From positions 294,620 to 358,619 of the forward strand of contig NZ_RZJR01000005.1 in assembly GCF_003990975.1 (NCBI RefSeq): a DNA stretch of 64,000 bases. Direction: 5' to 3'. Positions 1 to 7,804 of this stretch are shown piece by piece. Origin of the DNA: Cohnella sp. AR92 (lineage in GTDB: Bacteria > Bacillota > Bacilli > Paenibacillales > Paenibacillaceae). Every line of letters starts with the position of its first letter. Within the stretch, counting starts at the first letter, position 1. Made by a program: the position numbers and the translations under genes. Below the pieces are notes generated by a model, which did not search any database, was not told the DNA's origin, and saw nothing but the letters and a program-made list of their open reading frames with translations.

Positions 1-2325
1 ACGAAGAACGTTCTCGTCGACAAGGTCGGCGTCATGAAGGAGAGCTCGAAGACGCAGCTCCCGGATTCGATAAAACTGACGCTTAACGAAGCAAATTCGG
101 ATGTGTTCCCTCTGACTCCCCTGCACCTGTCTGCCGGGCAGTGGCCAGCGTCTTCCGACGAAATTCTTGTGGAGGAATGGGTTCTGCCCTACCTTCCGGG
201 AACGCCTAAGCTGGGAGAGTCGACAACGCTGAAGGGACCGGATGCACAACCGCACGAGTACCGCATCTCCGGCACGTTGAAGAATTCCCGGAACAGCCAA
301 TTGAACTTCGAGACTGCGGCCTACACGCTGCAGAACGATGTCGGATCTTCGACAGGCGATCTCAGGCTCTTCGTTACCCTGAAGTCCGGCGTGGATATCA
401 GCAATCATCTCGATTCGTTCCAGAAGCTGAATCCGGAAGGCTTTAATTCAAACGGCATCGTGCTGTCTTATATGGGAGAGTCGCCGGACGATAACATCAA
501 CAAAGTGATGCTGATCATCTTCGGCACTCTGATCGGGCTGGTCGTACTGTCGACAGCCGCGGTTATCTATAACATCTTCCATATCTCCGTTCTGGAGAGA
601 ATCCGCCAGTTCGGGCTGCTCCGGACGCTCGGCGCGACGCCTTCGCAGATTCGCGGCCTCGTGTTCCGGGAAGCGACGACGCTGGCGGCAATCGGCATCC
701 CTCTTGGCCTTCTGTGCGGCTGGGGCGTGCTCTGGCTGGTCATCAAGCTGATGGTCGAGGCCGGGTTCCAGATTCTGGCGATGGAGGAGTTCCATCTAAC
801 CTGGCATGCGTGGATTCTGGCAGGCAGCGCGGCCGTCGGCCTGGTCTCCGTCTATCTCGCTGCTTGGCTGCCCGCCCGCAAGGCGGCATCCGTATCGCCG
901 GTCGACGCGGTTCGCGGCGCGGGGAGCATCGTGCGGGAGACGTACCGCCGCTTCCGGCTTCCGTCTCCGCTGCAAGCCTTCGGCGTAGGCGGCAACATGG
1001 CCGCCAAGAACATCCGCCGGAACCGAAGCAAGTTCCGGATCACGAGCTTCTCGGTCATCATTAGCGTCACTCTGTTTATCGTGTTCCATTATTTCACGCA
1101 AGAGATGTTCACCATGACATCCAGCTCGAACGACGAGGATCGGATCGCTTTCTCGGTCACGAGAATGTCTCAGCCGGATATGGATAACGCGAAGCCTGCC
1201 GACTTCCTGACGGAAGATCAGATCAAGAAGATCGAGAACATCGCCGGGGTGCGGGGAGTTTACGGCAGATATGATACCCCAGGCTTCTATGCCTGGGTTC
1301 CCCCGAAGAAAGTCAGCTCGGAATTCCTGCGAATCTCCGGGATTCAATACCTGGAGACGACCCGGGACGGGGTCACTTACGACATGATCTACTCTTCCCT
1401 GTCGAAGTACGACGATGCCCGCCTGAGAGAAGCAGCCAATTATCTCGTTGACGGCACGGCGGATCCGGAGAAGCTGAAGGCGATGAACGGGGTTCTGCTC
1501 GTTCAGGCGGTCAAGCCTCAAGATCCCAATACGGGCAAAAGAACGCTGCTGGATATGACCGACTACAAAGTCGGAGATAAGCTGCTTGTCGACATGAGCG
1601 GCAATCCGGACGGGAACGTTGCTTCGGCCGAGACGCGGGAAGTCACGATCGGCGGCATTCTGTCCCAGTCTCCCTTCGGCTCCATGTACCAGGAAACGAG
1701 CTATCGGGTGATGGCGCCCGATACCGTATTCGACGAATTGGCCGGCTTGACCGACAAGAACAATCCGATAAGTTCGACACGGAACGGCATCGACGTCGCG
1801 ATGAAGGACGGAGCGGACAGCGGTCCCGTCCGCGAAGCGCTGGAGCAGCTGGTGAACAGCACTCCGGGGTCCTATCTGGTCGATACGGCTGCGGAGCAGA
1901 AGGAACAGCGCCAGTTCAACCTTCAGATGATGATCTTTATCTACGGCTTCTTGACCGTCATCGGGGTGATCGGAAGCTTGAATATCATTAACACGATTCA
2001 GACGAACCTGCTTCTGCGCAGGCGCGAATTCGGCTTGCTTCAAGCCGTCGGAATGACGATGGGACAGTTGAAAAGGATGGCGACGCTGGAGGGAGTCTGG
2101 TTCGGATTGCTCGGAAGCATCTGGGGGCTCATTCTCGGTATCGGCTTCAGCTACTTCCTGTTCATCGAGCTCACGAACGTGCAAGGAATGCCGTTCCGCT
2201 TCCCGTGGTCCGGCTCGCTGATCGCATGCGGGGCAGCCTTCGCCGTCGGCCTGTTCGCCGTGCAGGGTCCGCTGCGCCGCGTTGCCAAGACCAACCTGAT
2301 CGATTCGCTTCGCGAAGAGAATTAA
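1..2325 (+). CDS. FtsX-type ABC transporter permease, 5' end cut by window edge
   Basis: The reading frame is already open at base 1, so the gene starts outside the window; the internal ATG at 34 is not a convincing start. The visible 774 codons hold two FtsX/MacB-type permease modules. Each has a periplasm-like soluble region followed by membrane helices with the family phrase R-x-x-x-FGLL-(R/Q)-x-(L/V)-G (around bases 598-640 and 2020-2060). This is the long, two-module permease seen in Firmicute peptide-antibiotic detoxification or lipoprotein-type exporters; its ATPase would be expected just upstream, out of view. The substrate cannot be told. A LacI gene lies convergently 24 bases downstream. 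Confidence 0.85.
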   Translation, partial: TKNVLVDKVGVMKESSKTQLPDSIKLTLNEANSDVFPLTPLHLSAGQWPASSDEILVEEWVLPYLPGTPKLGESTTLKGPDAQPHEYRISGTLKNSRNSQLNFETAAYTLQNDVGSSTGDLRLFVTLKSGVDISNHLDSFQKLNPEGFNSNGIVLSYMGESPDDNINKVMLIIFGTLIGLVVLSTAAVIYNIFHISVLERIRQFGLLRTLGATPSQIRGLVFREATTLAAIGIPLGLLCGWGVLWLVIKLMVEAGFQILAMEEFHLTWHAWILAGSAAVGLVSVYLAAWLPARKAASVSPVDAVRGAGSIVRETYRRFRLPSPLQAFGVGGNMAAKNIRRNRSKFRITSFSVIISVTLFIVFHYFTQEMFTMTSSSNDEDRIAFSVTRMSQPDMDNAKPADFLTEDQIKKIENIAGVRGVYGRYDTPGFYAWVPPKKVSSEFLRISGIQYLETTRDGVTYDMIYSSLSKYDDARLREAANYLVDGTADPEKLKAMNGVLLVQAVKPQDPNTGKRTLLDMTDYKVGDKLLVDMSGNPDGNVASAETREVTIGGILSQSPFGSMYQETSYRVMAPDTVFDELAGLTDKNNPISSTRNGIDVAMKDGADSGPVREALEQLVNSTPGSYLVDTAAEQKEQRQFNLQMMIFIYGFLTVIGVIGSLNIINTIQTNLLLRRREFGLLQAVGMTMGQLKRMATLEGVWFGLLGSIWGLILGIGFSYFLFIELTNVQGMPFRFPWSGSLIACGAAFAVGLFAVQGPLRRVAKTNLIDSLREEN

Positions 2326-2349
2326 GAATAAGCCTAAGCCGAATCCGAA

Positions 2350-3378
2350 TTACTCGATTCGGCCGGGCGCCGGGCCGCAGGAGTCTCTCGAGATCCATTC
2401 CGTAGGCAGCACGACCCGCTTCGGCAGCTCGGAAATCGAATCCGTCTCCTCGGCAATAAGCCGGTCGAGAAGCATGACCGCCTCGTAGCCCATCCGCGGC
2501 ATATCCTGCCGAATGGTCGTCAGCGCGGGCCGCACGCTTCTCGCCGCTTCGATGTCGTCGAAGCCGACGACGGACACGTCCTCCGGGATGGAGAGGCCTC
2601 TCTCCTCGGCGGCCTCCATGGCGCCGAAGGCGCTCATATCGGAGCAGCAGACGACCGCGGTCGGACGCTCCTCCAGAGAGAGGAGCCGATGCATCGCTTC
2701 GTAGCCGCTCTCGCGAGTGAAGTCTTCCCCCGCCCGGTATTCGGAACGTTCGCTCAGGCCGTTCTCCAAGAGGCCCTGACGGAAGCCCTGCTTCCGCAGC
2801 TTCTCGACATACGAATCCGCAAGTCCCGCGATATAAGCGATCCGCCGATGGCCCAAGGCATGCAGATGCCGGACGGCCTCGCGGGTCGCTTGCGCGTTAT
2901 CGGAGGTTACCATGCCGATTCGGCTTGCTTGAATGTCAAGGTCGATGAACACCGCGGGAAGATCGGAATCGATCAGCTCGACGAAGTCCCTGTCCGTATC
3001 CTGGAACCCGAACACGAGCACGCCTTCCACGTTGCGGGTCCGACAATGGCGAACCAGGCTGTACTCCGGGTTGATGTGGGCTTGGGACAGATAGATAAGG
3101 TCATAGCCCTTCTCCTGCAGAGCCCGGTCGATCCCGCCGAGCAGGCTTCCGAAGAAGGGGTGCGTCAGGCCCGTCGTCAGAGAGACGCCCAGCGTCATCG
3201 ACCGCTGGCCGACAAGCGCCCGCGCCGCCGCGTTCGGCTCATACCGCAGCTCGTTCGCGATCCGCAGCACCTTCGCTCTCGTCGCGTCGCTGACCGAAGA
3301 ATATCCGTTAAGCGCCTTGGATACGGTGGAGACCGATACCCCCGCAGCCTTGGCTATATCTCGTATATTAGCCGACAT
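2350..3378 (-). CDS. LacI-family transcriptional regulator
   Basis: About 342 residues, the usual length for the family. The N-terminus (MSANIRDIAKAAGVSVSTVSKALNG begins at 3378) is a classic LacI helix-turn-helix with the VSxxTVSxxLN signature and the hinge-helix region NAAARAL. It is followed by a periplasmic-binding-protein-like effector domain (LGVSLTTGLTHPFFG... to VVGFDDIEAARSVRPALTTIRQD). An in-frame GTG/ATG slightly upstream (3396) would add six residues with no better ribosome binding site, so 3378 is preferred because it starts right at the DNA-binding domain. No sugar transporter adjoins it, so its regulon is not visible; it stands alone, convergent with the ABC permease and divergent from the Hsp20 gene. 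Confidence 0.9.
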   Translation of the reverse strand: MSANIRDIAKAAGVSVSTVSKALNGYSSVSDATRAKVLRIANELRYEPNAAARALVGQRSMTLGVSLTTGLTHPFFGSLLGGIDRALQEKGYDLIYLSQAHINPEYSLVRHCRTRNVEGVLVFGFQDTDRDFVELIDSDLPAVFIDLDIQASRIGMVTSDNAQATREAVRHLHALGHRRIAYIAGLADSYVEKLRKQGFRQGLLENGLSERSEYRAGEDFTRESGYEAMHRLLSLEERPTAVVCCSDMSAFGAMEAAEERGLSIPEDVSVVGFDDIEAARSVRPALTTIRQDMPRMGYEAVMLLDRLIAEETDSISELPKRVVLPTEWISRDSCGPAPGRIE

Positions 3379-3530
3379 GTTCGTACCGACCGCCATTCCG
3401 CCGCTGGATTCCAGCGTCTCTATTTGATACTAAAATACCCTTAATAGCGCGGCTTGGCAATCGCCGCCTGAATATCCGGCCCTTGGCGCGGGAAACTACA
3501 ACCGAATACACCTAACAAGGAGGACTGTAT

Positions 3531-3974
3531 ATGGCCCTCGTGCCTTACGAACCGTTCCGCCGTCTGGATTCCTTCCGCCGGGAATGGGACCGGTTCTTCT
3601 CCGACGAGCAATCCCTGACCAAGCACGGCACCCTTCTCGGACTCGGGCATATGACGATCGACGTTCACGAGACCGACGCCGAGGTCGTCGCGACCTGCGA
3701 CATTCCAGGCCTGGAGAAGAAGGAAGACGTCGATATCGAGGTCGAGAACAATCTCTTAACGATTAGCGGCATGGTCAACCGCAAACAGGAAGTGAAGGAA
3801 GACCGCATGCATCGGCAGGAACGCTTCTACGGCCGGTTCCACCGTTCGATCTCGCTGCCCTCCAACGTCACTTCCGAGGGGATTCAAGCGAGCTACAGGA
3901 ACGGAGTGCTGGAGGTTCGCATGCCGAAGCAGAAAGGCGACTCCAGGAAACGAATCGACGTCCAGTTCCATTAG
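3531..3974 (+). CDS. Hsp20/alpha-crystallin small heat shock protein
   Basis: 147 residues, a typical small heat-shock protein that would hold unfolding proteins in the cytoplasm. The alpha-crystallin domain spans roughly residues 41-135, with the conserved DIPGLEKKEDVDIEVENN strand pattern and the GVLEVRMPK motif at 125-133. The short tail ends RIDVQF, where I-D-V can serve as the I-x-I/V oligomer contact. A strong site (AAGGAGG at about 3518) precedes the ATG by seven bases. Single gene, followed by a hairpin terminator. No HrcA CIRCE element was noticed upstream. Confidence 0.93.
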   Translation: MALVPYEPFRRLDSFRREWDRFFSDEQSLTKHGTLLGLGHMTIDVHETDAEVVATCDIPGLEKKEDVDIEVENNLLTISGMVNRKQEVKEDRMHRQERFYGRFHRSISLPSNVTSEGIQASYRNGVLEVRMPKQKGDSRKRIDVQFH

Positions 3975-3989
3975 AGGCGAAGCCTAACG

Positions 3990-4040
3990 AACGCCGCGAT
4001 CTCGAGCCGGCGACGGCTCCGATTCGCGGCGTTTGGCGTT
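3990..4040 (+). terminator. rho-independent terminator after Hsp20 gene
   Basis: Ten-base arms AACGCCGCGA (3990-3999) and TCGCGGCGTT (4024-4033) pair perfectly and are followed by a T-rich stretch. It lies 16 bases after the Hsp20 stop codon. Confidence 0.75.
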
Positions 4041-4188
4041 TTGTTTCGCTTATTCGATCGCGACGGTGATGAATCCGGAGATCAATGTGAAAATGATAAG
4101 AAAGACTTCACCTCCTCACCTCTTTGACTCCTCGACTTTTCGACTCATCCCCTCCGCGCCTTTTCGACTCTGCGCCTCTTCGCTGCTC
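4041..4188. other. intergenic stretch, pyrimidine-rich with partial tandem repeats
   Basis: No gene seen. From about 4110 to 4187 the + strand is strongly pyrimidine-rich and repeats CTTTTCGACTC-type words (4135-4146 and 4159-4170 region), which looks like decayed tandem duplication. It leads directly into the 24-bp repeat cluster. Confidence 0.5.
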
Positions 4189-4371
4189 TAACGGAACCCA
4201 CAGCTCTTATTTGCCCGATAAACTCGCAATTCGAAATTTAACGGAACTCAGCGCCCTTATTTCGCCCCAAACGGCCGATTTTTCCCCGTTTTCTCGAAAA
4301 TAACGTCTCCTGGTTCCGTTAGAGTTTAACAACCTGTTTTTGAGCTGAAATAACGTCTCTCCGTTCCGTTA
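4189..4371. repeat. cluster of four 24-bp repeats in two head-to-head pairs
   Basis: Four 24-base copies at 4189-4212 and 4239-4262 (+ orientation), and 4298-4321 and 4348-4371 (inverted). Read in one direction all begin TAACGGAAC and end TTATTT, with a variable middle that has AG at positions 12-15. The two members of each pair are exactly 50 bases apart start to start, and the pairs face each other across a 35-base centre, so the whole block is a large imperfect inverted repeat. No open reading frame is needed to explain it. It may be a dispersed intergenic repeat family; that is inference. Confidence 0.85.
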
Positions 4372-4542
4372 GCTCCTGTTGGAATGGAAAGCAGTGGGGC
4401 CGCTCGAATCTAGGAGGCAAGGCCTCTCCCATTTTCACAATCCGATTGCCTATCAAACTTATGAACCTTTCAGATTGGTTTAATCTCCGCTTTAGGATCG
4501 GACTCCATAATAAAGCCATCGCAAGCAAGGAGGAGGATCCGA

Positions 4543-5679
4543 ATGAACGAGAACAACATGGAAAAAGTCGATATAGAGAGCTCCAAGGAGCCGGTCACCG
4601 TCTATCGCTATGATTCTTCCAACAATATCGCTAGAATGCAATCTTCCTACGAGGAACAGCTGAACGCCATGGAGCCGCCTAGCTCTGCCGGAAGCGGCGA
4701 TGGCGGGAACGGAGGAAACGGGAAGCGCGGCAATCGGCCGGATCGCCCGAAAGGACCTTCGGCGAAGTCGATGGTCGCATCCTTCCTAGTCGGGGCGCTG
4801 GTCGTAGGCGGACTCAGCTTCATGTCCGACAAGCTCAACCTATTCAGCGGAGGCACGGCCGCCTCCGTCGAATCGTCGGCCTCGGGAGGCCATTCCTATT
4901 CCGACGTTGCCGGATTGACGACGGCCTCGGTCGCCGCCAACGTCGACGAGAAGATCTCTTCGGTGTTCGACGAGGCGAATCCCGCGGTCGTCGAGATCGA
5001 GAATTACGGGATCGAGAGCCAGTCGACGAGCTCGCAGCTCTTTGGAGGCTTCGGAGGCTTCGGTGAGCGGATGGATGATCCGAGGCAGCAATCCCAGCAA
5101 CAGCAGAACCAAGACCCCGTATTGATGGGGACGGGGACCGGCTTCTTCTTCAACGAGGATGGCTATATCCTGACGAACGAGCACGTGATTGCGGACGCGA
5201 CGGAGCTGAAGGTCAAGGTTCCCGGCTATGACGAGCCGCTCGACGCGACGGTGGTGAACTCCGACGCGGATCTCGACCTGGCGGTCCTGAAAGTGACAAG
5301 CCCGGACGGCAAGAAGTTCCCGGCGCTGAAGATCGGCGATTCCGACCAAGCGAATATCGGTGACTGGGTCGTCGCCATCGGCAATCCCTACGGCTTGGAT
5401 CACACCATGACCGTCGGCGTGCTCAGCGCCAAGGAGCGGCCGATCACGATTACGGGAGAGGACGGAACGGAGCATAAATACGAGCATCTGCTGCAGACGG
5501 ACGCTTCGATCAACCCCGGCAACTCCGGCGGGCCTCTGCTGAACACGCGGGGAGAAGTCATCGGGGTCAACACGGCCGTCAACGCGGAGGCGCAGGGCAT
5601 CGGCTTCGCCATTCCGGCTTCTACCATCCAAGATGCGCTGACCGAGCTGATGGCCGGAACGTCGGCGAAGAGCCTTTAA
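4543..5679 (+). CDS. membrane-anchored HtrA/DegP-like serine protease lacking a PDZ domain
   Basis: 378 residues. The N-terminal 75 residues are charged and glycine-rich, presumably cytoplasmic. One membrane segment follows at about 76-95, then a glutamine-rich linker and an S1C trypsin-like domain from about 140. The catalytic triad is visible: H214 in TNEHVIA, D245 in DLDLAVLK, S328 in NPGNSGGPL. The protein ends 50 residues after the serine, at the point where HtrA family members normally continue into one or two PDZ domains. A terminator follows at once, so no PDZ frame was lost nearby. The expected role is quality control of exported proteins at the outer face of the membrane. The ATG has a strong AAGGAGGAGG site. 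Single gene. Confidence 0.9.
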   Translation: MNENNMEKVDIESSKEPVTVYRYDSSNNIARMQSSYEEQLNAMEPPSSAGSGDGGNGGNGKRGNRPDRPKGPSAKSMVASFLVGALVVGGLSFMSDKLNLFSGGTAASVESSASGGHSYSDVAGLTTASVAANVDEKISSVFDEANPAVVEIENYGIESQSTSSQLFGGFGGFGERMDDPRQQSQQQQNQDPVLMGTGTGFFFNEDGYILTNEHVIADATELKVKVPGYDEPLDATVVNSDADLDLAVLKVTSPDGKKFPALKIGDSDQANIGDWVVAIGNPYGLDHTMTVGVLSAKERPITITGEDGTEHKYEHLLQTDASINPGNSGGPLLNTRGEVIGVNTAVNAEAQGIGFAIPASTIQDALTELMAGTSAKSL

Positions 5680-5708
5680 GCAACAATCCGAAGCACGAAA
5701 GGCGAACG

Positions 5709-5747
5709 GCCCTCGGCTATCCGAATTGGGATAACCGAGGGCTTTTT
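5709..5747 (+). terminator. rho-independent terminator after the HtrA-like gene
   Basis: Stem GCCCTCGGCTATCC (5709-5722) with GGATAACCGAGGGC (5728-5741 region), one G-U pair, followed by TTTTT. It lies 30 bases after the stop codon at 5679. Confidence 0.85.
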
Positions 5748-5843
5748 CATGACGAATAGACAGTTCCTCCTTGGGTCGTCCCCCGACTTTTTGTGCAGTT
5801 CCTCCAACTTATCCGAGTACCGGCGGCTATAAAAATTTCTCCC

Positions 5844-5873
5844 TTGTCAACGTCTCCGTCATCTGCTTATAAT
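5844..5873 (+). promoter_or_regulatory. sigma-A-type promoter of the sugar ABC/GH4 operon
   Basis: TTGTCA (5844-5849) and TATAAT (5868-5873) with an 18-base spacer. The first operator dyad begins seven bases downstream, over the expected transcription start, so repressor binding there would block initiation. Confidence 0.75.
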
Positions 5874-5879
5874 AGACAC

Positions 5880-5901
5880 AAAGTTTAATCGCTTTAACTT
5901 T
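5880..5901. promoter_or_regulatory. LacI-type operator O1 of the sugar operon
   Basis: 22-base dyad, arms AAAGTTTAA and TTTAACTTT around TCGC, with one mismatch between arms. It matches the dyads at 5937 and 9163, and overlaps the expected +1 of the promoter at 5844-5873. Confidence 0.75.
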
Positions 5902-5936
5902 TGAACTCAAAAGATTGCGATTTATTTTTTACACCG

Positions 5937-5958
5937 AAAGTTAAAGCGTTTTAACTTT
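5937..5958. promoter_or_regulatory. LacI-type operator O2 of the sugar operon
   Basis: 22-base perfect dyad: nine-base arms AAAGTTAAA and TTTAACTTT around GCGT. It is 57 bases from O1 centre to centre, just before the ribosome binding site of the first permease gene. The CG-centred shape is the usual LacI-family operator form, and the likely binder is the regulator encoded at 9254. Confidence 0.8.
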
Positions 5959-5980
5959 AGAGGACAGAGGGGGATTGCGA

Positions 5981-6877
5981 TTGAGGGCAACGAGGGAAGG
6001 GCGCCGCGAAGGGCGATGGTTCTACTTCTTTATCTCGCCTTGGCTGATCGGGTTTATCGTGTTCGCATTGTTTCCGGTACTCGCTTCCTTGTATTACAGC
6101 TTCACGGAATACGACATCATCCATGCGCCGGAATTTATCGGACTTGGCAATTACCGCGAGCTGTTCCAGGACGAATTGTTCTGGACCTCCATCAAGGTCA
6201 CGCTTAAGTACACGTTTATCAGCGTTCCGCTGACGCTCGCTCTCTCTTTGTTCTTCGCCATCCTCATCAACATGAAGGTTCCTCTCCGCGGCTTTATCCG
6301 GACGGCGATGTATTTTCCCAGCATGATCTCCGGGGTGTCGATGGCGCTGCTCTGGTTCTGGGTGTTCAATCCGCAAGCCGGCCTGTTCAACTACGTGCTT
6401 AGCTGGTTCGGAGTCGACACGATCAACTGGTTCCTCGACGAGAAGTACGCGATGTGGGCGCTGATCATCATGTCGTTCTGGGGAGTAGGCGGCGGCATGC
6501 TGATCTTCCTCGCGGGGCTGCAGGGAGTGCCGGAATCGCTGCTCGAGGCCGCGAAGCTGGACGGTTCGGGACGGGTGCGGACGTTCTTCAGGATCACGCT
6601 GCCGCTCATCTCTCCGGTCTTTCTTTTCCAGCTCATCATCGGGATGATCGATTCCTTCCAGGTGTTCACCCAGGCCTACACGATCACGCAGGGCGGGCCG
6701 AACTACTCTACTTGGTTCTACGTGTACAACATCTACATTAACGCGTTCAAGAACTTCCGGTACGGCTACGCGTCCGCGATGTCCTGGATTCTGCTGATCG
6801 GCGTCCTGGCCATTACGTTCCTCATTATGAAAATGTCGAACCGCTACGTGCACTACGAAGGAGGGAGCAGCAGATGA
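5981..6877 (+). CDS. carbohydrate ABC transporter permease (MalF/UgpA-like, CUT1)
   Basis: About 298 residues with six hydrophobic segments. The cytoplasmic EAA loop of binding-protein-dependent permeases is visible (ESLLEAAKLDGSGRVRTFFRITLPLISP, split here only by description), followed by QVFTQAYTITQGGP, typical of MalF/UgpA proteins. TTG at 5981 is taken as start because AGAGGGGG ends seven bases before it; the TTG at 5975 is too close to that site. It overlaps the next permease gene by four bases (ATGA), so the two are translationally coupled. It forms the transmembrane pore with that protein. No ATPase gene is in the operon, so a shared MsmX-type ATPase elsewhere is likely (inference). 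Confidence 0.9.
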   Translation: MRATREGRREGRWFYFFISPWLIGFIVFALFPVLASLYYSFTEYDIIHAPEFIGLGNYRELFQDELFWTSIKVTLKYTFISVPLTLALSLFFAILINMKVPLRGFIRTAMYFPSMISGVSMALLWFWVFNPQAGLFNYVLSWFGVDTINWFLDEKYAMWALIIMSFWGVGGGMLIFLAGLQGVPESLLEAAKLDGSGRVRTFFRITLPLISPVFLFQLIIGMIDSFQVFTQAYTITQGGPNYSTWFYVYNIYINAFKNFRYGYASAMSWILLIGVLAITFLIMKMSNRYVHYEGGSSR

Positions 6878-7755
6878 GCGATCTATCCCTGGCGACGGGC
6901 GAGCCGCCCAAGCGCCGCAGGAGGAAAGCGGACATGGCCCAGATCATCGGCTTTCTGATTCTGCTGGCGGTGACGGCGGCGATGATCATGCCCCTGTGGT
7001 TCATGCTCTCGACGTCGCTGAAGTCGACGAAGGAGATGCTCGCCTACCCGCCCTCCTTCATTCCGAACCGCTTCGAATGGGGCAACTTCAAGGAGCTGTT
7101 CGCGAACTCCGAGCTGAAGTTCGGACAGCAGTACTGGAACAGCCTCATCGTCGCGGGATTGACCGTCGTCGGCACGGTGCTGTCTTCCTCGTTCGTCGCT
7201 TTCGGCTTCGCCCGCTACCGGGCGCGCCTGTCGCCTTTCTTGTTCATGCTGCTGCTCAGCACGCTCATGCTTCCTTACCCGGCGATTATGATCCCGCAAT
7301 TCCTGCTTTTCACCAAGCTGGGTCTCCACGACTCGCTGCTGCCGCTGATTCTACCGAACTTCTTCGCTTCGGCGTATATGGTCTTCCTGTTGAAGCAGTT
7401 CTTCTCCAGCCTTCCGAACGAGGTGTACGACGCCGGCCGCATCGACGGCTGCCGCGAGCTGCGCTTGTTCTGGAACCTGACTCTTCCGCTGTCGGGCCCC
7501 GTGCTCGCGACGGTCGCCATCTTCAGCTTCATCTGGAGCTGGAACGACCTGCTCGCTCCGGTGCTGTATCTCGATTCGCAGGAGAACTTCACGCTGCCGA
7601 TCGGGATGGCGGCCATGCTTAGCTCCAAGTTCCGAATTGCGCCTTGGAACCTGATGATGGCGGCTTCCCTTCTGTCCGTACTGCCGATCGTCGCGCTCTT
7701 CGCGGTCGCCCAGCGGCGGTTCGTCCAAGGCATCGTGCTGACCGGCATCAAGTAA
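6874..7755 (+). CDS. carbohydrate ABC transporter permease (MalG-like, CUT1)
   Basis: 293 residues, six membrane segments. The N-terminal leader has a basic KRRRRK cluster, and the EAA-type loop reads NEVYDAGRIDGCRELRLFWN with LPLSGP after it. It carries the MalG-type phrase IWSWNDLLAPVLYL and ends VQGIVLTGIK, the usual C-terminus of these proteins. It partners the preceding permease, whose stop codon overlaps this start. A binding-protein gene follows after 49 bases. Confidence 0.92.
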   Translation: MSDLSLATGEPPKRRRRKADMAQIIGFLILLAVTAAMIMPLWFMLSTSLKSTKEMLAYPPSFIPNRFEWGNFKELFANSELKFGQQYWNSLIVAGLTVVGTVLSSSFVAFGFARYRARLSPFLFMLLLSTLMLPYPAIMIPQFLLFTKLGLHDSLLPLILPNFFASAYMVFLLKQFFSSLPNEVYDAGRIDGCRELRLFWNLTLPLSGPVLATVAIFSFIWSWNDLLAPVLYLDSQENFTLPIGMAAMLSSKFRIAPWNLMMAASLLSVLPIVALFAVAQRRFVQGIVLTGIK

Positions 7756-7804
7756 GTCTTCTTATAAGCTTGTCGTTATCACCACTACCATAAGGGGGAG
7801 AAAC

